Source: SIG78 sp045585955
GTDB lineage: Bacteria > Verrucomicrobiota > Lentisphaeria > Victivallales > Victivallaceae
Direction of reading: 5' to 3'
Length of the DNA: 25,447 bases
NCBI GenBank assembly: GCA_045585955.1
Contig: JAZMZK010000062.1
Span: 1 to 25,447 of the forward strand
A program made the translations under genes and the position numbers. Numbering within the stretch: the first letter of the stretch is position 1; each line of letters opens with the position of its first letter. The notes under the pieces are model-generated. The model was not told the origin of the DNA, ran no database searches, and worked only from the letters and a program-made list of their open reading frames with translations. Below, piece by piece: positions 16,172 to 22,780 of this stretch.

Positions 16172-16648
16172 CGATGGGAATATCTCTGAAAAGTTATATT
16201 TTTCCCGCAAAGAATTCATCACTTCCGCTTCCCTCCTCCGCATGGAGGGGCGGGCTTCGTCGGTGAGGTCATCCTCGCCTGCGGCATGAAGACAGCCGTG
16301 AACAATGTATAACATAAGTTCATCGGCATAACTGGAATCTGCCCGCTCGGCGCCTTCCCGCTCGGCAAAAGGTACGCAAACCAAAAGCTCCAAGCCCATA
16401 TCGCCGGGGAAGAGCGCTTCGGGTTCCTCCAGATATGCCATAGTTATTACATCGGTAGTGCCGGGCACATCCATAATATCCACATGTGCCTGCGCCATAT
16501 CTTCATCGTCCAAAAACCAAACCCGGAATTCCCAATCGCCATCTGTCGGCAATCCCGCCAGCCGGGCTGCATCATTCATTGCCCGATGCAGCAGTTTTCG
16601 GTTCGGACCCGGGCGCCGGACGCTCCGGAAAGAATATGTTGTTTTCAT
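16160..16648 (-). CDS. ybeY: Endoribonuclease YbeY (rRNA maturation factor)
   Basis: A 162-residue YbeY-family metalloprotein, needed for 16S rRNA 3'-end maturation and ribosome quality control. The metal motif is HGCLHAAGEDD, giving H117, H121 and D127. E. coli YbeY has a third His at the last position; Asp there is, as far as I recall, usual in Bacteroidota orthologues, so this is probably a natural variant. The mid-part PGTTDVITMAY corresponds to the family's PTDVLSFP. The ATG at 16648 fits an AAGGA site about 11 bases upstream; a first ATG at 16660 abuts that site, and one at 16579 would remove the first helix. Its start overlaps the end of the PgpH-like gene by 77 bases. Confidence 0.87.
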   Translation of the reverse strand: MKTTYSFRSVRRPGPNRKLLHRAMNDAARLAGLPTDGDWEFRVWFLDDEDMAQAHVDIMDVPGTTDVITMAYLEEPEALFPGDMGLELLVCVPFAEREGAERADSSYADELMLYIVHGCLHAAGEDDLTDEARPSMRRREAEVMNSLREKYNFSEIFPSKAN

Positions 16649-18935
16649 CGCTGCTTTCATCCTTCGGGTAAGCTATACGACTGTGATACATCGTTATAAG
16701 CGTATGAACAAAACTTTCGTTGATCCTTGACAATTCTTCTATTGTCAGATTGGCATCATCAAGCTGACCATCACGCCAGCGTTTGCGGAAAATATCATTC
16801 ACCAGAGTTTCAATATTTACCGCAGTAGTTTTTTCCAGCGAACGGCTTGCCGCTTCGCACGCATCAGCCAAGCTCACAATGACCACCTCTTTTTCATGCG
16901 GCAACGGGCCGGGATAACGGTAGTCACCTTCCAACACCTGCTCGCCGCTGCTGAGCGCCTGATGATAAAAATACTGGATAAGATCAGTCCCCTGATGCTG
17001 TTGGATGAACTGCCGCACCGCCCGGCAAAGTTTATACTGCACAGCCATATCCAAACCATCTTTGACATGATTGCTGATTATCAAGCTGCTCATGCGGGGA
17101 GAAATTTTATCGTGCGGATTGCTGCCGCTTTGATTGTTTTCAATAAAATATTCCGGATTTTTGATTTTGCCGATATCGTGAAACAGCGCCCCTGCCCGCG
17201 CCAATACAGCATTAGCACCGATTTCCACAGCGGCATTTTCAGCCAGCACCGCCACATTCTGACTGTGCAAAGATGTACCGGGCGCCTTCAAATGCAGCTC
17301 TTTCAAAAGCGGGTGATTGTAATCGCACAGCACCATCAGCGACATATTGGTACTGACATTGAACAGAAGTTCAAAAAGAAAAGTCAGCAAAAGCGCCGCT
17401 ACTGCGGTAAAAAGTGCATTGGCAACAGCCAGCGCCAGCGAAAAAAGTAAAACCTTCGGCGCGCTCGTAATGTGCCAGAGCATATTAAAATCCAACAGCC
17501 AAACTGTGATCGCCACGCAGAGAAATGCCCGCAAAAAATAACTGCGGTAGTTGCCGGACGGGCGAACCCAGTATCCGCAAACAGCACTTAAAACAAAACC
17601 TTCCAGCGCAACACTGAACGAAGCCTCCAACATCAGCGACGAGATCATTGCCGCAAAAAATCCGATGTAAAGCGCCACCCGATACCCTGCCATAACGGTC
17701 AGCAGCACTGCCGGCAACGCCAACGGCAGAGCATCAGCAATCAGTTCCGGCGGAATTGCAAGCGCACCGCTGAAAAAGTAAAAAGTTTCCATCGCCAGAT
17801 AGTTGATCCCCAGCGATACGGCACTTACAGTCACGATCATAGCTATCCGGCGGGAACTGCGGGTTATCTCCGGATGAATGTGCGCCAGATAGAATCCGGC
17901 AAAAAGGATCATGGTCAGGCTCCAGAAAAGATTGTGCCAGAAATTCTGCCACAAGTCATCATCTTGAGTACGCATTTCCAGCACCCCCTGCTGGGCGGCA
18001 AGCGCATCCAGCACCTGTGCCGTGACCGGACTGTTGCGTTTGATGATCACATCATTTTTGCTGACCTCTTTCATTACCTGCGGTACAGCTTTGATTGCAC
18101 TTTCCCGTCTGGCAATCGTCCGTTTGCTGTCCAGAACCAGATTCCCTTCACTGCCCAGAACCGTATACATCAACCGCTCCAAAGCAGCCCGGTCAAGTGC
18201 GGCAGCTTTCTTTTCGGGCGTGTACCCCAAAAGCAGTTCCGTCAGCTGCCGGGCGGCTTCCTTGCTTGTAAGCAGAGAGTTGAGCGTTCTGGTCATGCGG
18301 TCACGCCCGGCATTATCTACCAGACGCACCGGAGATTCCGGTGCCGGATTGGTCAGTTTTGCCAAATCAATGATTCCATCGTTGCAAATGCGGGATAACT
18401 CATCGCGGAACTGCTCTTGCAAAAGTACATCTTTATCCAGCTGTGAAAGCACCAGAAATGCCGCCGGACTCAATGCGGCAATTTCCTGTGAAACCGGCGT
18501 TTCGGCTGCCGAATAGACCTTCTTTTGCTTTTCCAGCGCCAGCCGCTCGTGCATAGAACTCAACATCAGCTGCCAGCGCTTGCCGATTTGCTCGTTATAC
18601 ACTGCCGACAACCGGAAATACCGCGGTTGGATATTTGCCGCTTCATCGCGTTTGGCAGCAGTTGCAGCTTTGTCTTCGTAAGAAAAATTGACCCGGGCAA
18701 AGATCGTTGCCGGAGCCAGCTGGTTGGGAACAAGTTCCGGATAGTGCCGCATTTCCGGCAAAGTAAGCACAGTCATACAAACAACCAGCAGTATTGCAAC
18801 TAAAACAGTGGTCAATACATATGAACGGTCAGCAGCTTCCCCCCAGAGGGAGTCGGTACGGCGTTTGCGGGTACCCAGCTGCCCCTCCCGCTCCATACGG
18901 CGGCGTTCCAGCAAACGGGCGATAAATCCAGGCAT
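16572..18935 (-). CDS. 7TM-HD membrane phosphodiesterase, PgpH-like (probable c-di-AMP hydrolase)
   Basis: A 787-residue membrane protein of the 7TMR-HD family; the characterised Listeria member PgpH hydrolyses cyclic di-AMP. Order: a basic cytoplasmic N-terminus, TM1 (about 39-60), a long extracytoplasmic 7TMR-HDED domain (about 61-330), about seven TM helices (about 333-535), then a cytoplasmic HD domain with H557 (TSLHSQN) and H586-D587 (FHDIGK). Further family signatures are NPHDKISPRMSSLIISNHVKDG, IQQHQGT and YRYPGP. A 65-residue polar tail overlaps ybeY. AAGGA precedes the ATG. PgpH next to ybeY is a common arrangement (phoH-pgpH-ybeY); here phoH is absent and trpS lies upstream by 43 bases. 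A diadenylate cyclase is not in the window. Confidence 0.9.
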   Translation of the reverse strand: MPGFIARLLERRRMEREGQLGTRKRRTDSLWGEAADRSYVLTTVLVAILLVVCMTVLTLPEMRHYPELVPNQLAPATIFARVNFSYEDKAATAAKRDEAANIQPRYFRLSAVYNEQIGKRWQLMLSSMHERLALEKQKKVYSAAETPVSQEIAALSPAAFLVLSQLDKDVLLQEQFRDELSRICNDGIIDLAKLTNPAPESPVRLVDNAGRDRMTRTLNSLLTSKEAARQLTELLLGYTPEKKAAALDRAALERLMYTVLGSEGNLVLDSKRTIARRESAIKAVPQVMKEVSKNDVIIKRNSPVTAQVLDALAAQQGVLEMRTQDDDLWQNFWHNLFWSLTMILFAGFYLAHIHPEITRSSRRIAMIVTVSAVSLGINYLAMETFYFFSGALAIPPELIADALPLALPAVLLTVMAGYRVALYIGFFAAMISSLMLEASFSVALEGFVLSAVCGYWVRPSGNYRSYFLRAFLCVAITVWLLDFNMLWHITSAPKVLLFSLALAVANALFTAVAALLLTFLFELLFNVSTNMSLMVLCDYNHPLLKELHLKAPGTSLHSQNVAVLAENAAVEIGANAVLARAGALFHDIGKIKNPEYFIENNQSGSNPHDKISPRMSSLIISNHVKDGLDMAVQYKLCRAVRQFIQQHQGTDLIQYFYHQALSSGEQVLEGDYRYPGPLPHEKEVVIVSLADACEAASRSLEKTTAVNIETLVNDIFRKRWRDGQLDDANLTIEELSRINESFVHTLITMYHSRIAYPKDESSDENNIFFPERPAPGSEPKTAASGNE

Positions 18936-18978
18936 AAGCTAATCCTTGCAGCAGATAAATTACAATCGGTGATCTCTT

Positions 18979-19941
18979 TCAGCGCAGCCCGACTGCCCTG
19001 CGAACTTTATCCATAGTTTCAGCAGCAGTTGCACGGGCCTTTTCTGCACCTTTGTTGAGTATGTTCCAAACTTCAGCGGGGTCTTTGGCAAATTCTTCAC
19101 GCTTGGCGCGCATAGGTCCGAAATACGCTTCGATCGCCTCAAACAACGCCTGTTTAGCATGGCCGTATCCGAAATTACCGGCACGGTATTTGCTGCAAAG
19201 GTCGGCATATTGGTCATCGCTTGCCAGCAATTTGTAAAGTTTTGCCACATTGCAGCTGTCAGGGTCTTTGACATCTTCCAGACCTTTGGAATCGGTTACA
19301 ATGCTCATTACCAGTTTGCGGATGGCTTTGGGCGCTCCGAACAGCGGAATGGTGTTGTTGTAGCTTTTGCTCATCTTTTGACCATCCAAACCGGGGATGA
19401 CTGCTACATTTTCAGCAATATGCCCTTCAGGCACAGTAAAGATCTCGCCGTAACGCTCATTGAAACGGATCGCCAGATCGCGGGTGATCTCCAGATGCTG
19501 TTTCTGATCCTTGCCCACCGGAACCAGATCGCTCTGATAGAGCAAAATATCTGCCGCCATCAGCACCGGATAAGTGAAGAGTCCGGCATTTGGCATGAAA
19601 CCTTTGGCAATTTTATCTTTGTAGCTGTGGGCGCGTTCCAGAAAACCCACGGTGGTAATGGTGTTAAGGATCCACATAAGCTCGGTAACTTCCGGCACAT
19701 CGCTCTGCCGGAAAAATACAGTGTGCTCCACATCAAGCCCGCAAGCCAGAAAATCCAGAGCTACATCAAAGACCCGCTGCCGCAAAGCTTCCGGCTCCGG
19801 GCTGGTGGTCAAAGCATGATAATCAGCAATAAAAAGATAGCTTTCGCCAATTTTCTGAAAATCCAGATTAGGCAGCATAGCGCCGAAATAATTGCCCAAA
19901 TGCAAAGTGCCGGAGGGCTGAAATCCTGAAAGAATACGCAT
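18979..19941 (-). CDS. trpS: Tryptophanyl-tRNA synthetase
   Basis: A 320-residue class Ic aminoacyl-tRNA synthetase that charges tRNA-Trp. The HIGH-like motif is TLHLGN (12-17) and the KMSKS loop is exact at 189-193. Tryptophan-type signatures MAADILLYQSDLVPVGKDQ and HLEITRDLA lie between them. Length is close to the E. coli enzyme (334). GGAG lies about seven bases before the ATG. It is first in a minus-strand run with the PgpH-like gene and ybeY. Confidence 0.96.
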   Translation of the reverse strand: MRILSGFQPSGTLHLGNYFGAMLPNLDFQKIGESYLFIADYHALTTSPEPEALRQRVFDVALDFLACGLDVEHTVFFRQSDVPEVTELMWILNTITTVGFLERAHSYKDKIAKGFMPNAGLFTYPVLMAADILLYQSDLVPVGKDQKQHLEITRDLAIRFNERYGEIFTVPEGHIAENVAVIPGLDGQKMSKSYNNTIPLFGAPKAIRKLVMSIVTDSKGLEDVKDPDSCNVAKLYKLLASDDQYADLCSKYRAGNFGYGHAKQALFEAIEAYFGPMRAKREEFAKDPAEVWNILNKGAEKARATAAETMDKVRRAVGLR

Positions 19942-19982
19942 TTTATATCTCCAAATATGTTAAAAAATTAGCGATTTTATAT

Positions 19983-20011
19983 AATTTACATCAATTTTGT
20001 TATGATTGCAA
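19983..20011 (-). promoter_or_regulatory. Candidate trpS promoter
   Basis: On the minus strand, TTGCAA (20011-20006), a 17-base spacer and TAAATT (19988-19983) precede trpS by about 42 bases. The region is A/T-rich, so the exact boxes are tentative. No T-box or trp-like leader was seen between it and the start. Confidence 0.35.
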
Positions 20012-20022
20012 ATACACTTGAC

Positions 20023-20051
20023 TTGCATTTATGGTGAAATCACTATATATT
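20023..20051 (+). promoter_or_regulatory. Candidate fabD-fabG promoter
   Basis: TTGCAT (20023-20028), a 17-base spacer and TATATT (20046-20051) lie just before the second MITE-like element. If used, the transcript would begin with that element's hairpin and reach fabD about 240 bases later. A promoter closer to fabD is also possible. Confidence 0.3.
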
Positions 20052-20064
20052 AATAAAAATTGTA

Positions 20065-20190
20065 TGAGGTGATTTCAAAAGTCATTCAAAACAAAAGCGA
20101 TGAGCGGCACCATAAGCCAGCTGCAACAGCTCTTTTGCATGGTGAAGGTTATGCTATCAGTGACTTTTGAGGACTTTTGAAATCACCACT
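20065..20190. mobile_element. MITE-like element, copy 2 (about 126 bp)
   Basis: Ends TGAGGTGATTTCAAAAGT and ACTTTTGAAATCACCACT pair at nearly every position. Its right end (GACTTTTGAGGACTTTTGAAATCACC) aligns with the right end of copy 1 at 6567-6741, and CAAAAGTCA also pairs with TGACTTTTG inside. The middle parts of the two copies differ. It has no coding frame and lies between the divergent trpS and fabD genes. Confidence 0.6.
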
Positions 20191-20235
20191 GTATAAAAAA
20201 CATTTCAAAACCGGCAGCTGCATCATTATCTTGCG

Positions 20236-20257
20236 ATATTACCCCGGTCGGTAATAT
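20236..20257. promoter_or_regulatory. Palindrome upstream of fabD
   Basis: Perfect inverted repeat ATATTACC, six-base spacer, GGTAATAT, about 42 bases before the fabD start. The size suits a dimeric repressor operator or a small RNA hairpin in the leader. No known fatty-acid regulator site (FapR, FabR) is recognised. Confidence 0.4.
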
Positions 20258-20298
20258 TAAAAATATGGTGCAAGGTTGCCTTTTCACAAGGAAAAAAA

Positions 20299-21225
20299 AT
20301 GAAACCATTCTTTGCATTTTCCGGGCAAGGCGCCCAGGCAGTCGGCATGGGTAAAGATCTTTACGACAAATACCCTGCTGCCAAAGCCGTTTTCGACGAA
20401 GCTGATGCAGCACTCGGATACAAAATTTCTGAAATCTGTTTTGAAGGTCCTGCCGAAAAGCTGACCGAAACCATCTACTGCCAGCCTGCTATCTACACTA
20501 TGAGCGTAGCCTGTCTGGAAGCGTTCCGCAGCCGTTTTGGCGAAAGCATAGTCCCCACAGCCTGCGCCGGTTTGAGCTTGGGCGAATACGGGGCGCTCTA
20601 TGCTGCCGGTACTTTTAACTTTGCTGAAGGCTTGAAGCTGCTTGCCCGCCGTGCCGAACTTATGGACAAAGCCTGCAACGAAACCAAAGGCGCTATGGCA
20701 TCAGTTATCAGCAGAGAGCGCAAAGACCGCATGGTCATCAAGGAAGTCTGCGGCGGCTGCGAAGTCGATATAGCCAACTACAACAGCCCTGCCCAGGTGG
20801 TGATCTCCGGCGACAAAGCACAGGTTATCCGGGCGATCAAGCTGTTGCAGGAAAAAGGTCTGAAAAAGATCATTCCGTTAAATGTGGCAGGTGCATTCCA
20901 CTCCCGTTTGATGAAGAGCGCCGGAGTTGGCTTGAAGCCAGTTTTGAGTTCAGTAGGCTTGAAGATGCCCGCCATTCCGGTCTATCACAATCTGACCGCA
21001 GCACCGGCAGTAACTCTGCCGGAGCTCAAAGCCAATCTGGCTGGTCAGGTTGCCGGATCCGTCCGTTGGGAAGAATCGGTAAACGCCATGGTCGCAGCCG
21101 GTGCAGATACCATGATCGAATTTGGTCCGGGCAATGTTTTGACCGGGTTGATGCGCCGTACTCTGCCCGATGTAAAATGTTTTAATATCAACAGTGTTGA
21201 AACGCTCGAAGCGTTTGAACTCTAA
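20299..21225 (+). CDS. fabD: Malonyl-CoA:acyl carrier protein transacylase
   Basis: A 308-residue enzyme that moves malonyl groups from CoA to acyl carrier protein to feed fatty-acid elongation. The N-terminal FSGQGAQAVGMG is the family's oxyanion/glutamine motif. The nucleophile is S93 in GLSLGEY, where the common GHSLGEY has Leu in place of His. The catalytic His is H201 in GAFHSRLM. The C-terminal EFGPGNVLTGL is also typical. AAGGA lies directly before the start. It leads fabD-fabG-acpP, with fabG 16 bases after. Confidence 0.95.
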   Translation: MKPFFAFSGQGAQAVGMGKDLYDKYPAAKAVFDEADAALGYKISEICFEGPAEKLTETIYCQPAIYTMSVACLEAFRSRFGESIVPTACAGLSLGEYGALYAAGTFNFAEGLKLLARRAELMDKACNETKGAMASVISRERKDRMVIKEVCGGCEVDIANYNSPAQVVISGDKAQVIRAIKLLQEKGLKKIIPLNVAGAFHSRLMKSAGVGLKPVLSSVGLKMPAIPVYHNLTAAPAVTLPELKANLAGQVAGSVRWEESVNAMVAAGADTMIEFGPGNVLTGLMRRTLPDVKCFNINSVETLEAFEL

Positions 21226-21241
21226 AGAAAGGAAAATATTT

Positions 21242-21994
21242 ATGAGTCTTGAAAAGCGTCTGGAAGGCAAAGTTGCCCTCGTAACCGGCGGTGCCCGCGG
21301 TATCGGCAAAGCCATCTCTGCCCGTTTGGCGGCAGAAGGTGCCAAACTTGCAATCGTCGACATCATGCTTGATGTAGCACAGGCTACTGCCGATGAATTC
21401 ACTGCCCAGGGTGTGGAAGCCAAAGCCTATGCTGCCAATGTAGCAAGTTTTGCTGATGCGGAAGCAACTGTTGCCCAAGTCGTTGCCGATTTCGGCTCGC
21501 TGGATATTCTGGTCAACAATGCCGGTATCACCCGCGATACACTCATGCTGCGCATGACCGAAGATGATTTCGATAAAGTCATCGCCGTCAACCTCAAAGG
21601 CACCTTCAATTTCACCAAAGCCTCGATCCGTCCGATGATGAAGGCCCGCGCCGGTAAGATCGTCAATATTGCTTCTGTGGTCGGCAGAATGGGTAATGTC
21701 GGTCAGGCCAACTACGCTGCCAGTAAAGCCGGTGTTATCGGTTTGACCAAGACTGTTGCCAAAGAATTTGCCAGCCGCAACATTCAGGCCAACGCCGTTG
21801 CCCCCGGTTACATCATTACCGACATGACCGGCAAGCTCTCCGAAGAAGCCCGTGAAGCCTTTATGCAGGTTATCCCCATGAAGCGTGGCGGTACTCCCGA
21901 AGATGTGGCGAATGTGGTCTACTTCCTCGCCAGTCCGGATTCAGATTATGTGACCGGTCAGGTGATCAATATCGATGGTGGTATGCTCATGTAA
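21242..21994 (+). CDS. fabG: 3-oxoacyl-[acyl-carrier-protein] reductase
   Basis: A 250-residue short-chain dehydrogenase that reduces 3-ketoacyl-ACP with NADPH in fatty-acid elongation. The cofactor loop is TGGARGIG (15-22), followed by NNAG (92-95) and the catalytic S145, Y158 and K162 (YAASK). The C-terminal PMKRGGTPEDVANVVYFLAS and the YVTGQVINIDGGM end are characteristic of FabG. The ATG at 21242 follows AAAGGA and gives the standard length; an in-frame upstream ATG at 21194 would overlap fabD. It is followed by acpP after 149 bases. Confidence 0.95.
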   Translation: MSLEKRLEGKVALVTGGARGIGKAISARLAAEGAKLAIVDIMLDVAQATADEFTAQGVEAKAYAANVASFADAEATVAQVVADFGSLDILVNNAGITRDTLMLRMTEDDFDKVIAVNLKGTFNFTKASIRPMMKARAGKIVNIASVVGRMGNVGQANYAASKAGVIGLTKTVAKEFASRNIQANAVAPGYIITDMTGKLSEEAREAFMQVIPMKRGGTPEDVANVVYFLASPDSDYVTGQVINIDGGMLM

Positions 21995-22005
21995 TTCGGC
22001 AAATT

Positions 22006-22050
22006 ACGGAAAAAAACATTTTTCATTATTGAAATTTGATTTTTTTCCGT
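22006..22050 (+). terminator. Possible weak terminator after fabG
   Basis: ACGGAAAAAAA pairs with TTTTTTTCCGT across a 23-base loop, followed by TTTG. The stem is A/T-rich and overlaps the candidate acpP promoter, so it may only lower read-through. Confidence 0.3.
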
Positions 22051-22063
22051 TTTGTGCTATATT
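22036..22063 (+). promoter_or_regulatory. Candidate acpP promoter
   Basis: TTGATT (22036-22041), a 16-base spacer and TATATT (22058-22063) lie 80 bases before acpP. A separate promoter for acpP is common because acyl carrier protein is needed in large amounts. Confidence 0.45.
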
Positions 22064-22143
22064 ATATGCAAGTCGTTTGCAGCGACTGTGGATATGAAAC
22101 CCGTTAGACAGATATAAAGTAAAACTCAAAGTGGAGAAGTAAA

Positions 22144-22383
22144 ATGTCTGCTGTAGAACAGAAAGTCAAAGAAATCGTCGTCGCCCAGCTCGGTGTTACC
22201 GAAGATCAGGTCACCAATGATGCCAAATTCATCGAAGACCTCGGTGCCGACAGCCTCGACCTCGTGGAACTCGTCATGGCCTTCGAAGAAGGTTTCAACT
22301 CCGACATTCCGGACGAAGATGCCGAAAAGCTGACCACCGTTGGCAAGGCTATCGAATACATCGAAAGCAAGATGGCTGAATAA
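22144..22383 (+). CDS. acpP: Acyl carrier protein
   Basis: A 79-residue acidic carrier protein that holds growing fatty acids on a phosphopantetheine arm. The attachment serine is S37 in GADSLDLVELVM, the standard motif. The rest (VEQKVKEIVVAQLGV ... AIEYIESKM) is a normal four-helix ACP. GGAGAAG lies seven bases before the start. It has a candidate promoter of its own and a strong terminator 28 bases after the stop. fabF, which often follows, is not next; the gene to the right points the other way. Confidence 0.97.
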   Translation: MSAVEQKVKEIVVAQLGVTEDQVTNDAKFIEDLGADSLDLVELVMAFEEGFNSDIPDEDAEKLTTVGKAIEYIESKMAE

Positions 22384-22410
22384 TTTCAGTTTATCAACTT
22401 TCCAGAAAGA

Positions 22411-22438
22411 TCCTCCGAGCACTCGGGGGATTTTTTTT
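22411..22438 (+). terminator. Strong intrinsic terminator after acpP
   Basis: TCCTCCGAG pairs with CTCGGGGGA over nine positions (one G-T) around a tiny loop, followed at once by eight Ts (22431-22438). Confidence 0.95.
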
Positions 22439-22723
22439 GTCCTTATTTCAGACAGCAAGCTTTGGTTGAAGAGCCAAAACAAGACAAGTTTAAGCACCTG
22501 ATATAACGGCAGGCAAAAGCAGTAAAGCCCCCCAAAAAAAACATACAGCAGCTCCCCTGTCGCCCTCTCATTGTGGATGATCTTCACAAACCGGCAGCAT
22601 ATCCCGGCTGAACAGTCTGGCAGCATAAGCCTGTCTGTCAGGCAACCGGCGGCTTCATTCAACTGATATACGCCCACAAGCAGCACTATACTGCAACCGA
22701 TACATTGCAGTTCAGTAAGGAGC
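22439..22723. other. Stretch without a convincing gene between two terminators
   Basis: This gap lies between the acpP terminator and the symporter terminator. On the minus strand the frame stays open and reads two hydrophobic stretches with many cysteines (LLTELQCIGCSIVLLVG and YVFFGGLYCFCLPLYQV). No ribosome site is seen, and the only ATG lies in the symporter's terminator hairpin. The frame runs on antisense through acpP. It could be the remnant of a small membrane-protein gene. Confidence 0.4.
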
Positions 22724-22759
22724 AAAAAAACCCTTGCCGTCATAAGACAGCAAGGGTTT
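22724..22759 (-). terminator. Intrinsic terminator of the symporter gene
   Basis: On the minus strand AAACCCTTGC pairs with GCAAGGGTTT around a 12-base loop, followed by a run of seven Ts (plus-strand A-run). It lies 22 bases after the symporter stop codon. Confidence 0.93.
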
Positions 22760-22780
22760 AAGTTTTCAGTAAAAATCAGC

